From Actinobacteria bacterium OV320 (lineage in GTDB: Bacteria > Actinomycetota > Actinomycetes > Streptomycetales > Streptomycetaceae), in contig LJCX01000034.1 of NCBI GenBank assembly GCA_001298545.1, positions 124,001 to 188,000 on the forward strand: DNA of 64,000 bases. The letters are read 5' to 3'. The notes below the pieces were generated by a model. It had not been told where the DNA came from, ran no database searches, and worked only from the letters and a program-made list of their open reading frames with translations. Positions 32,535 through 41,228 of this stretch are shown piece by piece (within the stretch, counting starts at the first letter, position 1; each line of letters begins with the position of its first letter). The position numbers and the translations under genes were made by a program.

Positions 32535-33209
32535 TCAGGGCGCGCTCGGCCCCGGCGTCACCAGCCCCGACTCGTAGGCCACGATGACGAGTTGAGCCCG
32601 GTCCCGGGCGCCCAGCTTGCCCATGATCCGGCTGACGTGGGTCTTCGCGGTGAGCGGGCTGAGACCCAGCTCCTCGGCGATCCCGGCGTTGGTCAGGCCA
32701 CGGGCCACCAGGGCCAGCACCTCGCACTCCCGTTCGGAGAGACACTCCGGGCCGCCCGCCGTGGGCGGTCCGGAGGCGCCGCGCAGGAACTGGGCGATCA
32801 GCCGGGCGGTGGGCCCCGGCGACAGCAGCGCCTCGCCGGCGGCGACCGTGCGGATGGCGTCGAGGAGCTCGGCGGGCCGGGTGTCCTTCACCAGGAAGCC
32901 GGCCGCCCCCGCACGCAGCGCCTCGACGATGTTCTCGTCGGTGTCGTACGTGGTCAGGACGAGGACGCGGACCCCGGACAGCTCCTCGTCGGCGGCGATC
33001 AGCCGGGTCGCCTCGATGCCGTCGAGGTCGGGCATGCGGATGTCCATCACCACCAGGTCGGGGCGTTCACCGCGGGCCAGCGCCACCGTCTCCCGGCCGG
33101 TACCGGCCTGCCCGACCACCCGCATGTCCGGCGCCGACTCGACGAGCATCGCGAACGCCTCCCGCACGAGGGTCTGGTCGTCCGCGAGCAGCACTCTGAG
33201 CGGCTTCAT
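32535..33209 (-). CDS. NarL/LuxR-family response regulator
   Basis: 224-aa DNA-binding response regulator. The receiver has acidic pair D10-D11, phospho-acceptor D56 in VVMDIRMPD, the Thr in LTTYD and Lys in FLVKD; the C-terminal GerE HTH is LSERECEVLALVARGLTNAGIAEELGLSPLTAKTHVSRIM (split over residues 156-195). ATG 33209 overlaps the kinase stop (ATGA), giving a coupled pair. Likely target is the upstream MMPL transporter operon. Confidence 0.95.
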   Translation of the reverse strand: MKPLRVLLADDQTLVREAFAMLVESAPDMRVVGQAGTGRETVALARGERPDLVVMDIRMPDLDGIEATRLIAADEELSGVRVLVLTTYDTDENIVEALRAGAAGFLVKDTRPAELLDAIRTVAAGEALLSPGPTARLIAQFLRGASGPPTAGGPECLSERECEVLALVARGLTNAGIAEELGLSPLTAKTHVSRIMGKLGARDRAQLVIVAYESGLVTPGPSAP

Positions 33210-34513
33210 CGGTCCTTCCCGTGCGGCAGTACGGCGCTCACTTCGAAGCCCTTCCCGTCGTCGCGCGGTCCGGCCCGCAGCGAGCCGCCGACGCTGCGCG
33301 CCCGCTCCCGCATCCCGACGATGCCGAAACCGGGCGTACGACCGCCTTCCGCCGCACGGCCGCCTCCCCCCGCGCCGCCTCTCCCCAAGCCGCCGTCTCC
33401 CCCCGTGTCCACGCCCGCTCCGTCGTCCGTCACCCTGAGCCGCAGGGCGTCCCGCTCCTCGTACACCCGGACCCGGACCCCGACCCCCGCGGTCGGGTCG
33501 TCGGGTCCGCCGTCCCGGCCGCCGTGCCGCACCGCGTTCGTCAGTGCCTCCTGGACGATCCGGTAGGCGGCCGCGCCGACCGCGGGCGGTACCTCCCCGG
33601 ACCGTACCGTCAGTTCGACCCGCGCACCGGCCGCACGGGCCGTCTCCGCGAGGTCGGACAGGCCGTGCAGACCGGGGAGCGAACCCCGGGCGTCCGGTGT
33701 GCCGAGGTCGCGCAACACCTCCAGTGTCGTACGGAGTTCGCCGCGTGCGCTGCGGCAGGTCCCGGCGATGTCGTCGAGGGCCTTGGCGACGGCCGCGCGG
33801 TCCAGGCGGTCGGGGTCGGCGGCCAGGACATGCGCGGCGACGGAGGTCTGCACACCGATCAGCGTGATGGTGTGCGCGAGCAGGTCGTGCAGGTCACGGG
33901 CGATACGCAGGCGTTCCTCGGCGACGCGGCGGCGGGCCTCCTCCTCCCGGGTGCGTTCGGCGCGTTCGGCGCGCTCGACGATGGCGGCGACGTACCGGCG
34001 GTAGTAGCGGACGTCGATGCCGCAGAAGAGGACGGCGATGATCCAGCCGGAGATCCGCAGGAGCTCCAGCGCCTCGTCCGGGTTGGTGAGGGCGTTGATG
34101 ATCAGTGCCGGGCCGAGGACGGCGCACCCGGTGATCAGTGTCCGGCGCACCGTGCCGGTCGCCGCGACCGTGTAGAGCGCCACCATGGTCGCGGGGACGG
34201 GCGCGGCGTGGTTGTTGTCGAGGGCGTGGTACGGGACGACGCAGACCACCACCGCGAGCAGGGCCGGCACCGGACGGCGGCGCCGCCACGCGAGGGGCAC
34301 GTTCGCGGTGAGCAGCAGCGTCCAGCCCAGCGCGTCGGGCCGGGGCCCGTCGACGCCGAGCAGGGCGAGGGCCGTGGCGAGGGCGGTCGTCGCCGCGGCC
34401 AGCAGTACGTCGTTGCGGGTGCCGTGCGGGGCGGTGCGGGGGTCGCGGTTGATCGCCGCCATGATCCGCTCGCCCGGACGGTGCCGCACCCTTGCCGTCG
34501 TGGTCTCCTGCAC
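33206..34513 (-). CDS. Histidine kinase (HisKA_3/NarX-like, DesK type)
   Basis: 435-aa membrane sensor. Several hydrophobic segments fill about residues 35-160, followed by a coiled coil (VERAERAERTREEEARRRV), the HisKA_3 dimerisation box RIARDLHDLLAHTI with the phosphorylated His, and a HATPase domain (IVQEALTNAVRHGG N-box, DDGAGVD, GFGIVGMRERA). A Gly-rich insert between D-box and G2 box is strain-like low complexity. GTG 34513 has AGGA 7 nt upstream; GTG 34531 and ATG 34462 are options. The open frame running on to 36082 is antisense to the MMPL gene and rejected. Confidence 0.9.
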   Translation of the reverse strand: MQETTTARVRHRPGERIMAAINRDPRTAPHGTRNDVLLAAATTALATALALLGVDGPRPDALGWTLLLTANVPLAWRRRRPVPALLAVVVCVVPYHALDNNHAAPVPATMVALYTVAATGTVRRTLITGCAVLGPALIINALTNPDEALELLRISGWIIAVLFCGIDVRYYRRYVAAIVERAERAERTREEEARRRVAEERLRIARDLHDLLAHTITLIGVQTSVAAHVLAADPDRLDRAAVAKALDDIAGTCRSARGELRTTLEVLRDLGTPDARGSLPGLHGLSDLAETARAAGARVELTVRSGEVPPAVGAAAYRIVQEALTNAVRHGGRDGGPDDPTAGVGVRVRVYEERDALRLRVTDDGAGVDTGGDGGLGRGGAGGGGRAAEGGRTPGFGIVGMRERARSVGGSLRAGPRDDGKGFEVSAVLPHGKDR

Positions 34514-34581
34514 GGGTTCATCCTGCGGCACGGGGGCGCCCCTCCGGGAGAGGAGGGGCGCCCCGTCGGTCGACGAGCGGC

Positions 34582-36690
34582 TCACACCGGCTCCGTCTGC
34601 CGCTCCGGCCGGCCCGGCTGCTCGGGCCGCGCCGTCTCCGGCGCCCGCGACAGCCGCCCCGGCCACCACACCTTGCGTCCCAGCGCCACGCTCGCGCTGG
34701 TCACGAGATAGGTGCGGACGAGGAACGTGTCCAGCAGCACCCCGACCGCGATCACGAAGCCCAGCTCGACGAGTTGGACGAGCCCCATGTTCGTCAGCAC
34801 GGCGAAGGTCGCGGCGAGGGCGAGGCCGGCGGAGGCGATGACCCCGCCGGTCGTGCGCAGCGCGGTCAGCGCCGCGGCGACGGGATCGGCGCCGCGCATC
34901 GACTCCTCCCGCATCCGGTGCATGAGGAAGATGCCGTAGTCGACACCGAGGGCGACCAGGAACACGAAGGACAGCAGCCCCAGCCCCGGATCCGTGCCCT
35001 CGAAGCCGAACACCGGCCCGAACACCAGCCCGCCCAGGCCGAGCGCCGCACCCCACACCGCGACCACGGCGGCGACGAGCATCAGCGGCGCGACGAGCGA
35101 CCGCAGCAGCACGATCAGGATCAGCAGGACGGAGACGAGGACGAGCGGCACGACGACCAGCCGGTCGCGGGCGTTGGTGTCCACCAGGTCGATCTGCTGG
35201 GCGCTCGGCCCGCCGACGTAGGAGCCGGTCAGGCTGTCCCGCAGCGCCTCGATGGTCGCCGTCTCGGCCGCGGACTGCGGTGGTGCGGCGGCGGTCACCG
35301 TGATCTCCGTCCAGCCTTCTCCGGTACGGCCCTGCCGTGCGTCGGCGACGCCGTCCGTGTCCCGGATCGCGGCGAGTGTGGCCTCGGTCCGGCCGGCCGG
35401 GGTCATCACCTCGATGGGCTGGGCGGACTGCTCCGGGAAGGCCTTGGCCAGAGTCCCCATGGCGACGACCGACTCGGGCCGGTCGACGAAGGAGTCCTGC
35501 TGCTTGACCGCGCCGGGCAGGTTCAGCGCGCCCAGCGCGAGCGCGCCGAGCAGGACGGCGCCGGCCGCCAGGACGGTCCGCGGACGCCGCCCGGCCGAGG
35601 TGCCCATCGCGGCGAACAGCGACCGGCGGACCTTGGGCGTGCTGCCGTAGGCGGGCACCAGCGGCCAGAACACCCGGCGGCCCAGCAGGACGAGGAGCGC
35701 GGGCAGCAGGGTCAGCATCGTGACGAGCGCGCACAGCACGCCCACCGTGCCCAGCGGTCCCATGCCCCGGTTGGAGTTGAGGTCGGCGGCGAGCAGGCAC
35801 AGCAGCCCGGCGGCGACGGTCCCGGAGGAGGCCAGCACGGCCGGCCCGCAGCCGCGCAGCGCGGCCCGCATGGCGTCGTACGGCCGCTCCACGCGCCGCA
35901 GCTCCTCCCGGTAGCGGGAGACGAGCAACAGGGCGTAGTCCGTCCCCGCGCCGAAGACGAGGATGGTCATGATGCCGGAGCTCTGCCCCGACACCGTGGT
36001 GCCGAAGCCCTGGTTGAGGCCGTAGGCGACCCCCATGGACAGGTAGTCGGCGATCCCGGCCACGGCGAGCGGCACCAGCCACAGCACCGGGCTGCGGTAG
36101 ATCAGGATCAGCAGGACGGCGACGACGCCCACGGTGGTGTAGAGCAGTGGCCCGCCGAGCGAGTCGTAGACCTTGGCGGCGTCGGTGGCCAGCGCCCCCG
36201 TCCCGCCCACCTCGACGGTCAACCCGCCCTCGCTGTGGGCGACTTCACGTACGTCCTCGACGAAGGCGTCCCGTTTCTCCTCGTCGGTGCCGGGCTCGTT
36301 GGTGGCGACCGGGTACATGAGCGTGGCGCCGTCGGCGGACGGGACGCCTCGCGGGGCCCCGGTCAGCGCGTGGTCCCCGGCGACCCGGGCGACCTGCTCC
36401 CGCGCCGTCGTCCGGTCGGCGGCGGTCAGGCCGCCGTCGCGGTGGTAGACGAGCACCAGCTCGGTGCTCTCACCGCCGGGCAACTGCTCCTGGAGCCTCG
36501 CGACCCTGGTCGAGTCGGCGCTCGCCGGCAGGTAGTCGGTGACCCGGTCGTGCTGTACGTCGGCGAGCTTGGCGGCGAACGGCGAGGCGATGGCGAGCAC
36601 GCCCACCCACAGTGCGAGCACCACCCAGGGGATGGCGCTGCGCCGGCTTCTCGCCTTCTTCCCGGCCCCCATGAAATCTCCGGCCCCCAT
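34582..36690 (-). CDS. MMPL/RND-family membrane transporter
   Basis: 702 aa with 11-12 TM segments in two repeats, each with a large extracytoplasmic loop after the first TM. RND/MMPL signatures include the GAGTDYALLLVSRYREEL (TM4 proton-relay Asp-Tyr) and the repeat equivalent ALGVDYGIFLMHRMREES. Actinobacterial MMPL proteins export lipids, siderophores or drugs. ATG 36690 has GGGAGG 9 nt upstream; an ATG six codons on lies in a short direct repeat. Followed 68 nt later by the kinase gene, so transporter, sensor and regulator likely form one operon responding to an envelope stress or antibiotic. Confidence 0.9.
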   Translation of the reverse strand: MGAGDFMGAGKKARSRRSAIPWVVLALWVGVLAIASPFAAKLADVQHDRVTDYLPASADSTRVARLQEQLPGGESTELVLVYHRDGGLTAADRTTAREQVARVAGDHALTGAPRGVPSADGATLMYPVATNEPGTDEEKRDAFVEDVREVAHSEGGLTVEVGGTGALATDAAKVYDSLGGPLLYTTVGVVAVLLILIYRSPVLWLVPLAVAGIADYLSMGVAYGLNQGFGTTVSGQSSGIMTILVFGAGTDYALLLVSRYREELRRVERPYDAMRAALRGCGPAVLASSGTVAAGLLCLLAADLNSNRGMGPLGTVGVLCALVTMLTLLPALLVLLGRRVFWPLVPAYGSTPKVRRSLFAAMGTSAGRRPRTVLAAGAVLLGALALGALNLPGAVKQQDSFVDRPESVVAMGTLAKAFPEQSAQPIEVMTPAGRTEATLAAIRDTDGVADARQGRTGEGWTEITVTAAAPPQSAAETATIEALRDSLTGSYVGGPSAQQIDLVDTNARDRLVVVPLVLVSVLLILIVLLRSLVAPLMLVAAVVAVWGAALGLGGLVFGPVFGFEGTDPGLGLLSFVFLVALGVDYGIFLMHRMREESMRGADPVAAALTALRTTGGVIASAGLALAATFAVLTNMGLVQLVELGFVIAVGVLLDTFLVRTYLVTSASVALGRKVWWPGRLSRAPETARPEQPGRPERQTEPV

Positions 36691-36832
36691 GATGTGGGCC
36701 CTCCCTTCGGCACGGCTGTCTGGTTGCGCTCTCCAGACTTCCGGTACGCGGGGGGCGGATCGTCGCGCGTGAGGGCGAGTTCGGGAGTACTGCCGGGGGT
36801 GGCCGGGCGGGGGGACTACTCCCTGGGGAGTA

Positions 36833-37528
36833 TCAGGACGGCGTCCGGGCGGCGACCAGCAGGCGGGTCACGTCCTCCGCGCGGATCGTCAGGGCCGCGC
36901 CCACCGTCGTGAGGACCTCGCGCTCGGCCGGGGTGTACGGGCCGTCCGCGAGGGCGATGCGGGCGCCCTGGAGCAGGATCGATTCGCGGCCGACCGCGGC
37001 GAGGTGCGGGGCGAGCGGGTCGAGGGCCTCGTGGAGCTCTATGGCGAGACCCGCGCCGTACGGTTCGCCGTAGTTCTGACCGGTGTCGGAGGCGACGGCG
37101 GCGACGAGCGCGGCGAGCTGCTCCTCCGTGCAGTCCGTGAAGCCGGCCGCGCGCACGGCGCCCGCCGCCGTCTCCAGGGAGGTACGGGAACAGACGCCGC
37201 CCGCGGACAGGACCGCGAGGGCGACGGTGTGGACGGCGTCGCGGAGCATCGCCGAGAAGCGGATGGTGGTGGGGTGGTCGAGGACGTCGGTGCCGAAGTG
37301 GCGGCGGCAGGCCGCGCACTCGACGACCGGGCCGGTCTCGCCGCGTGGCACGACCGGCATGCCGAGGAGGGTGAAGCGGCGGTGGCCGGTCAGCCGCTGG
37401 TAGTTGCGGTCGCCTCCGCAGCCCGGGCAGAAGAACTCACCGTCGCCCGCGGGCGTCCACGCGGTGCGGGTCCCCAGGATGCGGGCAAGCCCGGTGACAC
37501 GGCCGTCACGTCCCCGTTCTGGCAGCAC
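36833..37528 (-). CDS. TerB-family protein with N-terminal zinc-ribbon
   Basis: 231 aa, cytosolic. A zinc ribbon is formed by CPGCGG and CAACRR in the first 85 residues; the remainder is TerB-like helical (LAVLSAGGVCSRTSLETAA, LAIELHEALDPLAPHLAAVGRESILLQGARIALADG). TerB domains bind metals and are linked to stress and tellurite resistance, but single TerB proteins are poorly defined. GTG 37528 is chosen for its GGAGG at 6 nt; ATG 37591 would add 21 residues. Confidence 0.75.
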   Translation of the reverse strand: MLPERGRDGRVTGLARILGTRTAWTPAGDGEFFCPGCGGDRNYQRLTGHRRFTLLGMPVVPRGETGPVVECAACRRHFGTDVLDHPTTIRFSAMLRDAVHTVALAVLSAGGVCSRTSLETAAGAVRAAGFTDCTEEQLAALVAAVASDTGQNYGEPYGAGLAIELHEALDPLAPHLAAVGRESILLQGARIALADGPYTPAEREVLTTVGAALTIRAEDVTRLLVAARTPS

Positions 37529-37657
37529 GTCGCACCTCCGTAACCCCGCGGCAACATCGCCGCACGCCTCCGTGATGTTAGCCACATCCATGAGGTGTAG
37601 TCAGCACCCAGGACGAGACCTTCCCGTGACCTCCACGGCGGGATGGCCGATAAACGA

Positions 37658-37695
37658 CGGGGCCCCAACCGCCGTATACAGCGGTCAGGGCCCCG
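37658..37695. terminator. leuA terminator hairpin
   Basis: CGGGGCCC with ACCGC (37658-37672) pairs with GCGGT and GGGCCCCG (37681-37695) with a small asymmetric bulge and an 8-nt loop, just after the leuA stop. Confidence 0.7.
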
Positions 37696-37714
37696 AAAGT
37701 CCCGGTCAGGCCGG

Positions 37715-39436
37715 TCAGCGGGTCGCGCGGTTGACGGCGGAGACGACCGCCTTCAGCGACGCACGCGTCGTGTTCGCGTCGATGCCGATCCCCCACAGGA
37801 TCTTGTCGTCGATCGCGCATTCGATGTAGGAGGCGGCCTGCGCGGAGGCGCCCTCGCTCATCGTGTGCTCCTGGTAGTCCAGCAGGCGTACGTCGATGCC
37901 GACGGACTCCAGGGCGTTGAAGAAGGCCGAGATCGGACCGTTCCCGGTGCCGGTCAGGACGGTGTCCTCGCCGTCGACCGTGGCCTCGACGGTCAGGGTG
38001 TCGACGCCGTCGGTGTCGGTCGTGGACTGGCCCGCGCGGACCTGGATGCGACCCCAGGGGTTCTCCGGGTTCGGCAGGTACTCGTCCTGGAAGACCGACC
38101 AGATGGCGCCGCCGGTGACCTCGCCGCCCTCGGCGTCCGTCTTCGCCTGGATGAGCTTGGAGAACTCGATCTGCATGCGGCGCGGCAGGTCCAGCTTGTG
38201 GTCGTTCTTCAGGACGTACGCGATACCGCCCTTGCCGGACTGCGAGTTGACGCGGATGACGGCCTCGTAGGAGCGGCCGACGTCCTTCGGGTCGATCGGC
38301 AGGTACGGGACCGCCCACTCGATGTCGTCGACGGTGACGCCCTTGGCGGCCGCGTCGGCCTCCATCGCGTCGAAGCCCTTCTTGATGGCGTCCTGGTGGG
38401 AGCCGGAGAAGGACGTGTAGACCAGGTCGCCCACGTACGGGTGGCGCGGGTGGACCTCCATCTGGTTGCAGTACTCCCACGTGCGACGGATCTCGTCGAT
38501 GTCGGAGAAGTCGATCTGCGGGTCGACGCCCTGGGAGAAGAGGTTCATGCCCAGGGTGACCAGGTCGACGTTGCCGGTGCGCTCGCCCTGCCCGAACAGA
38601 CAGCCCTCGACGCGGTCGGCGCCGGCCATCAGCGCCAGCTCGGCGGCGGCGACGGCCGTGCCGCGGTCGTTGTGCGGGTGCACGGAGACACAGACGTGCT
38701 CGCGGCGGGAGAGGTTGCGGCTCATCCACTCGAAGCGGTCGGCGTGGGTGGACGGCGTGGAGCGCTCGACGGTGGCCGGCAGGTTCAGGATGATCTCGCG
38801 GCCCGGACCGGGCTGCCAGACGTCCATGACCGCCTCACAGACCTCCAGGGCGAAGTCCAGCTCGGTGTCGGTGAAGATCTCGGGGCTGTACTGGTAGCCG
38901 AATTCCGTCTCGGGGCCCAGCAGCTTCTCCGCGTACTCGACGACCAGCCGGGTGCCGTCGACGGCGATCTGCTTGATGTCGTCCTTGGAGCCGCGGAAGA
39001 CGACCCGGCGGAACACGGGGGCCGTGGCGTTGTACAGGTGGACGGTCGCCCGCTTGGCGCCCTTCAGGGACTCCACGGTCCGCTCGATCAGGTCCTCGCG
39101 GGCCTGGGTCAGTACGGAGATGGTGACGTCGTCCGGGATCGCGCCCTCTTCCTCGATGATCGAGCGCACGAAGTCGAAGTCGGTCTGACCGGAGGCGGGG
39201 AAGCCGACCTCGATCTCCTTGTAGCCCATCGTGACCAGCTGGTCGAACATCCGGCGCTTGCGCTCGGGCGACATGGGGTCGATCAGGGCCTGGTTGCCGT
39301 CACGCAGGTCGGTGGAGAGCCAGCGGGGGGCGACGGTGATCCGGTTGTCGGGCCAGGTGCGGTCGGGGATGTCGACCTGGTCGTACTGTCCGTACTTGTG
39401 GATCGGCATGCGGCTGGGCTGCTGGCGGTTCGCCAT
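37715..39436 (-). CDS. leuA: 2-isopropylmalate synthase
   Basis: First committed enzyme of leucine synthesis: acetyl-CoA plus 2-ketoisovalerate to 2-isopropylmalate, cytoplasm. 573 aa, the length of the actinobacterial LeuA2-type enzyme. HMGL-like barrel motifs: STDLRDGNQALIDPM (metal Asp), HPHNDRGTAVAAAELAL (metal His) and GCLFGQGERTGNVDL; the C-terminal region carries the LeuA regulatory domain (DTLTVEATVDGEDTVLTGTGNGP, LLDYQEHTMSEGASAQAA) that senses leucine. ATG 39436 has GAGGAG about 10 nt upstream. Controlled by the leucine leader peptide at 39531-39578. Confidence 0.97.
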   Translation of the reverse strand: MANRQQPSRMPIHKYGQYDQVDIPDRTWPDNRITVAPRWLSTDLRDGNQALIDPMSPERKRRMFDQLVTMGYKEIEVGFPASGQTDFDFVRSIIEEEGAIPDDVTISVLTQAREDLIERTVESLKGAKRATVHLYNATAPVFRRVVFRGSKDDIKQIAVDGTRLVVEYAEKLLGPETEFGYQYSPEIFTDTELDFALEVCEAVMDVWQPGPGREIILNLPATVERSTPSTHADRFEWMSRNLSRREHVCVSVHPHNDRGTAVAAAELALMAGADRVEGCLFGQGERTGNVDLVTLGMNLFSQGVDPQIDFSDIDEIRRTWEYCNQMEVHPRHPYVGDLVYTSFSGSHQDAIKKGFDAMEADAAAKGVTVDDIEWAVPYLPIDPKDVGRSYEAVIRVNSQSGKGGIAYVLKNDHKLDLPRRMQIEFSKLIQAKTDAEGGEVTGGAIWSVFQDEYLPNPENPWGRIQVRAGQSTTDTDGVDTLTVEATVDGEDTVLTGTGNGPISAFFNALESVGIDVRLLDYQEHTMSEGASAQAASYIECAIDDKILWGIGIDANTTRASLKAVVSAVNRATR

Positions 39437-39484
39437 GGGGCGTGGGCTCCTCGGGGTGACCGGAGAATGTCCGGGCGGAAGGAC

Positions 39485-39549
39485 GGCCGACGCGCAACAC
39501 CAAGCACCGCGGGGAGGGGGTCGGCCTCGACTACAGGCCCTCGCCGCGG
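39485..39549 (-). promoter_or_regulatory. leuA attenuator: alternative RNA stems
   Basis: CCCTCGCCGCGG (39538-39549, inside the leader ORF) can pair with CCGCGGGGAGGG (39507-39518) at 11 of 12 positions, while GTCGGCC (39520-39526) pairs with GGCCGAC (39485-39491). The two stems are close enough that ribosome position on the leucine codons could choose between them. Exact folding needs calculation. Confidence 0.5.
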
Positions 39550-39578
39550 CAGCTAAGGAGAAGCAGCCCGAAATGCAT
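39531..39578 (-). CDS. leu leader peptide
   Basis: A 15-codon ORF, MHFGLLLLSCRGEGL, with four consecutive leucine codons and a fifth at the end, lies 95 nt before leuA on the same strand. Ribosome stalling at these Leu codons when leucyl-tRNA is scarce would signal leuA expression. A TAGGCT -10-like hexamer (39594 down to 39589) predicts a transcript starting only a few nt before the ATG, so it is nearly leaderless, as with other actinobacterial attenuator peptides. Confidence 0.85.
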   Translation of the reverse strand: MHFGLLLLSCRGEGL

Positions 39579-39802
39579 AGTGCTCGGCAGCCTAGCGGAG
39601 CCGCTCCGGTCGCGCGGGTTCGTTCCAGTATGCGGGACCGGCGGAATGAACCATAGGAAAAGGTGCAGAACGTGCGCCACGCCACTCGTCGCCCTTCCGC
39701 CATACCACCCGGCGCCACAGATCAGGCCCCTTTGTCACCGTATTTCACCAATCATGGTTGCCGGTGGTGACAGCCGCATAACGCAGTGCAAGGGTGCCGG
39801 GC

Positions 39803-40873
39803 ATGACGACTCACGGGGGCTTCGAGCCCGTCTTCTGCACCGTCGTACCGCCACACATCCTCGATCGGCTGGCGCGCAACGACAACCCCGCTCTCTCCGG
39901 TCCCGCCCGGCGCACCATCCTGCGTGACAGCGAGCTGCGCGCCCTGCGCCAGGTGAACACCGAGTACGGCCTCCTGGCCGCCCCGGCGGCCAAGGCACCG
40001 TCGGACCAGCCGCTGCGCACGATCTACGACGCCGAGCACGGCACCTCGCTGCCCGGCACCAAGGTCCGCGCCGAGGGCCAGGACCCCGGCCGGGACGCCA
40101 CCGTCAACCGCGCCTACTCCGGGCTCGGCGCCACCTTCGACCTGTACCTGAAGGCCTACCGGCGCCACTCGATCGACGGCGACGGCCTGGCCCTCGACGC
40201 CACCGTGCACTACGACGAGGGCTACAACAACGCCTTCTGGAACGGCGAGCAGATGGTGTTCGGCGACGGCGACGGCGAGATCTTCGTCGACTTCACCAAC
40301 TCCATCGACGTCATCGGGCACGAACTCACCCACGGCGTCACGCAGTACACGGCGAACCTGACCTACAACGGCCAGCCGGGCGCCCTCAACGAGTCGATGT
40401 CCGACGTCTTCGGCTCGCTCATCAAGCAGTACTCCCTCGGCCAGACCGCCGCCGAGGCCGACTGGCTGATCGGCGCGGGCCTGCTCGCCCCGGACGTCAC
40501 CGGCACCGCCCTGCGCTCCATGAAGGCGCCGGGCACCGCGTACGACGACGACGTCCTCGGCAAGGACCCGCAGCCCGCGACGATGGACGAGTACGTCCGC
40601 ACCGGGCGCGACAACGGCGGCGTCCACATCAACTCCGGCATCCCCAACCACGCGTTCTACCTGGCCGCCACGGCCCTCGGCGGCTACGCCTGGGAGAAGG
40701 CAGGACAGATCTGGTACGACGTCCTGACCGGCGGCGAACTCTCCGAGCGGGCCTTCTTCACCGACTTCGCCAAGCTGACGGTGCGGGCCGCGCGCGAGCG
40801 CTTCGGCAGCGGCGGGGAGGAGCTCCAGGCCGTGGAGAAGGCGTGGGAGCAGGTGGGGGTGCGGATTCTCTGA
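39803..40873 (+). CDS. Protealysin-like M4 metalloprotease
   Basis: Thermolysin-family zinc protease of 356 aa. HELTH (residues 173-177) gives two zinc ligands and catalytic Glu; the third ligand is E197 in LNESMSDVFG, and the catalytic His follows in INSGIPNHAFY. There is no signal peptide; instead a short protealysin-type propeptide with VVPPHILDRLA (residues 14-24) precedes the peptidase domain, so activity may be intracellular or exported by another route. ATG 39803 is preferred over GTG 39794 by Shine-Dalgarno spacing. Followed 21 nt later by an emfourin-type inhibitor gene. Confidence 0.92.
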   Translation: MTTHGGFEPVFCTVVPPHILDRLARNDNPALSGPARRTILRDSELRALRQVNTEYGLLAAPAAKAPSDQPLRTIYDAEHGTSLPGTKVRAEGQDPGRDATVNRAYSGLGATFDLYLKAYRRHSIDGDGLALDATVHYDEGYNNAFWNGEQMVFGDGDGEIFVDFTNSIDVIGHELTHGVTQYTANLTYNGQPGALNESMSDVFGSLIKQYSLGQTAAEADWLIGAGLLAPDVTGTALRSMKAPGTAYDDDVLGKDPQPATMDEYVRTGRDNGGVHINSGIPNHAFYLAATALGGYAWEKAGQIWYDVLTGGELSERAFFTDFAKLTVRAARERFGSGGEELQAVEKAWEQVGVRIL

Positions 40874-40894
40874 GTCCGTAATAGACAGGGACCC

Positions 40895-41161
40895 ATGCGT
40901 ATTCAGGTGAGTCGCACGGGCGGGTTCGCGGGCATCGAGCGCCGTGCCGAGGTGGACACCTCGGGACGGCCCGACGCCCACGAGTGGCACGCCCTGGCCG
41001 AGCGGGCGGTCGCCGCCGGCCGGGGCGTGCCTTCGGCCGGCGTACCGGACGGCTTCAGCTACGAGATCACCGTGGACGGCAGGACGGTGTACGCGGCCGA
41101 CCCCCGACTCACGCAGGAGCAGCGCGAGCTGATCTCCCGGGTGCTGAAAGAGGGGGCGTAA
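40895..41161 (+). CDS. Emfourin-type inhibitor of protealysin-like protease
   Basis: 88-aa acidic-to-neutral protein (SRTGGFAGIERRAEVD, DGFSYEITVDGRTVYAADP, LTQEQRELISRVLKEGA) matching what I know of emfourin, the small inhibitor encoded next to protealysin genes. It would bind the M4 protease and keep it inactive in the cytoplasm. The gene sits 21 nt behind the protease, evidently in one transcript. Confidence 0.85.
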   Translation: MRIQVSRTGGFAGIERRAEVDTSGRPDAHEWHALAERAVAAGRGVPSAGVPDGFSYEITVDGRTVYAADPRLTQEQRELISRVLKEGA

Positions 41162-41197
41162 CTCGCCTCTCCTGTCCGGACGTTGACATCCTTGACT

Positions 41198-41217
41198 TCC
41201 TTACCCAGCGGTAAGGA
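41198..41217. promoter_or_regulatory. Perfect 20-bp palindrome before the GH1 gene
   Basis: TCCTTACC (41198-41205) and GGTAAGGA (41210-41217) surround CAGC. TTGACA at 41183-41188 is a -35-like hexamer just upstream. A sugar-responsive repressor operator is plausible; no regulator gene adjoins. Confidence 0.5.
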
Positions 41218-41228
41218 TGATCCCGCCC

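Noticed and set aside
33206..36082. 958-codon open minus frame
   Set aside because: Upstream of about 34531 it is antisense to the MMPL transporter gene in another frame and contains no conserved domain; only the kinase part is real.
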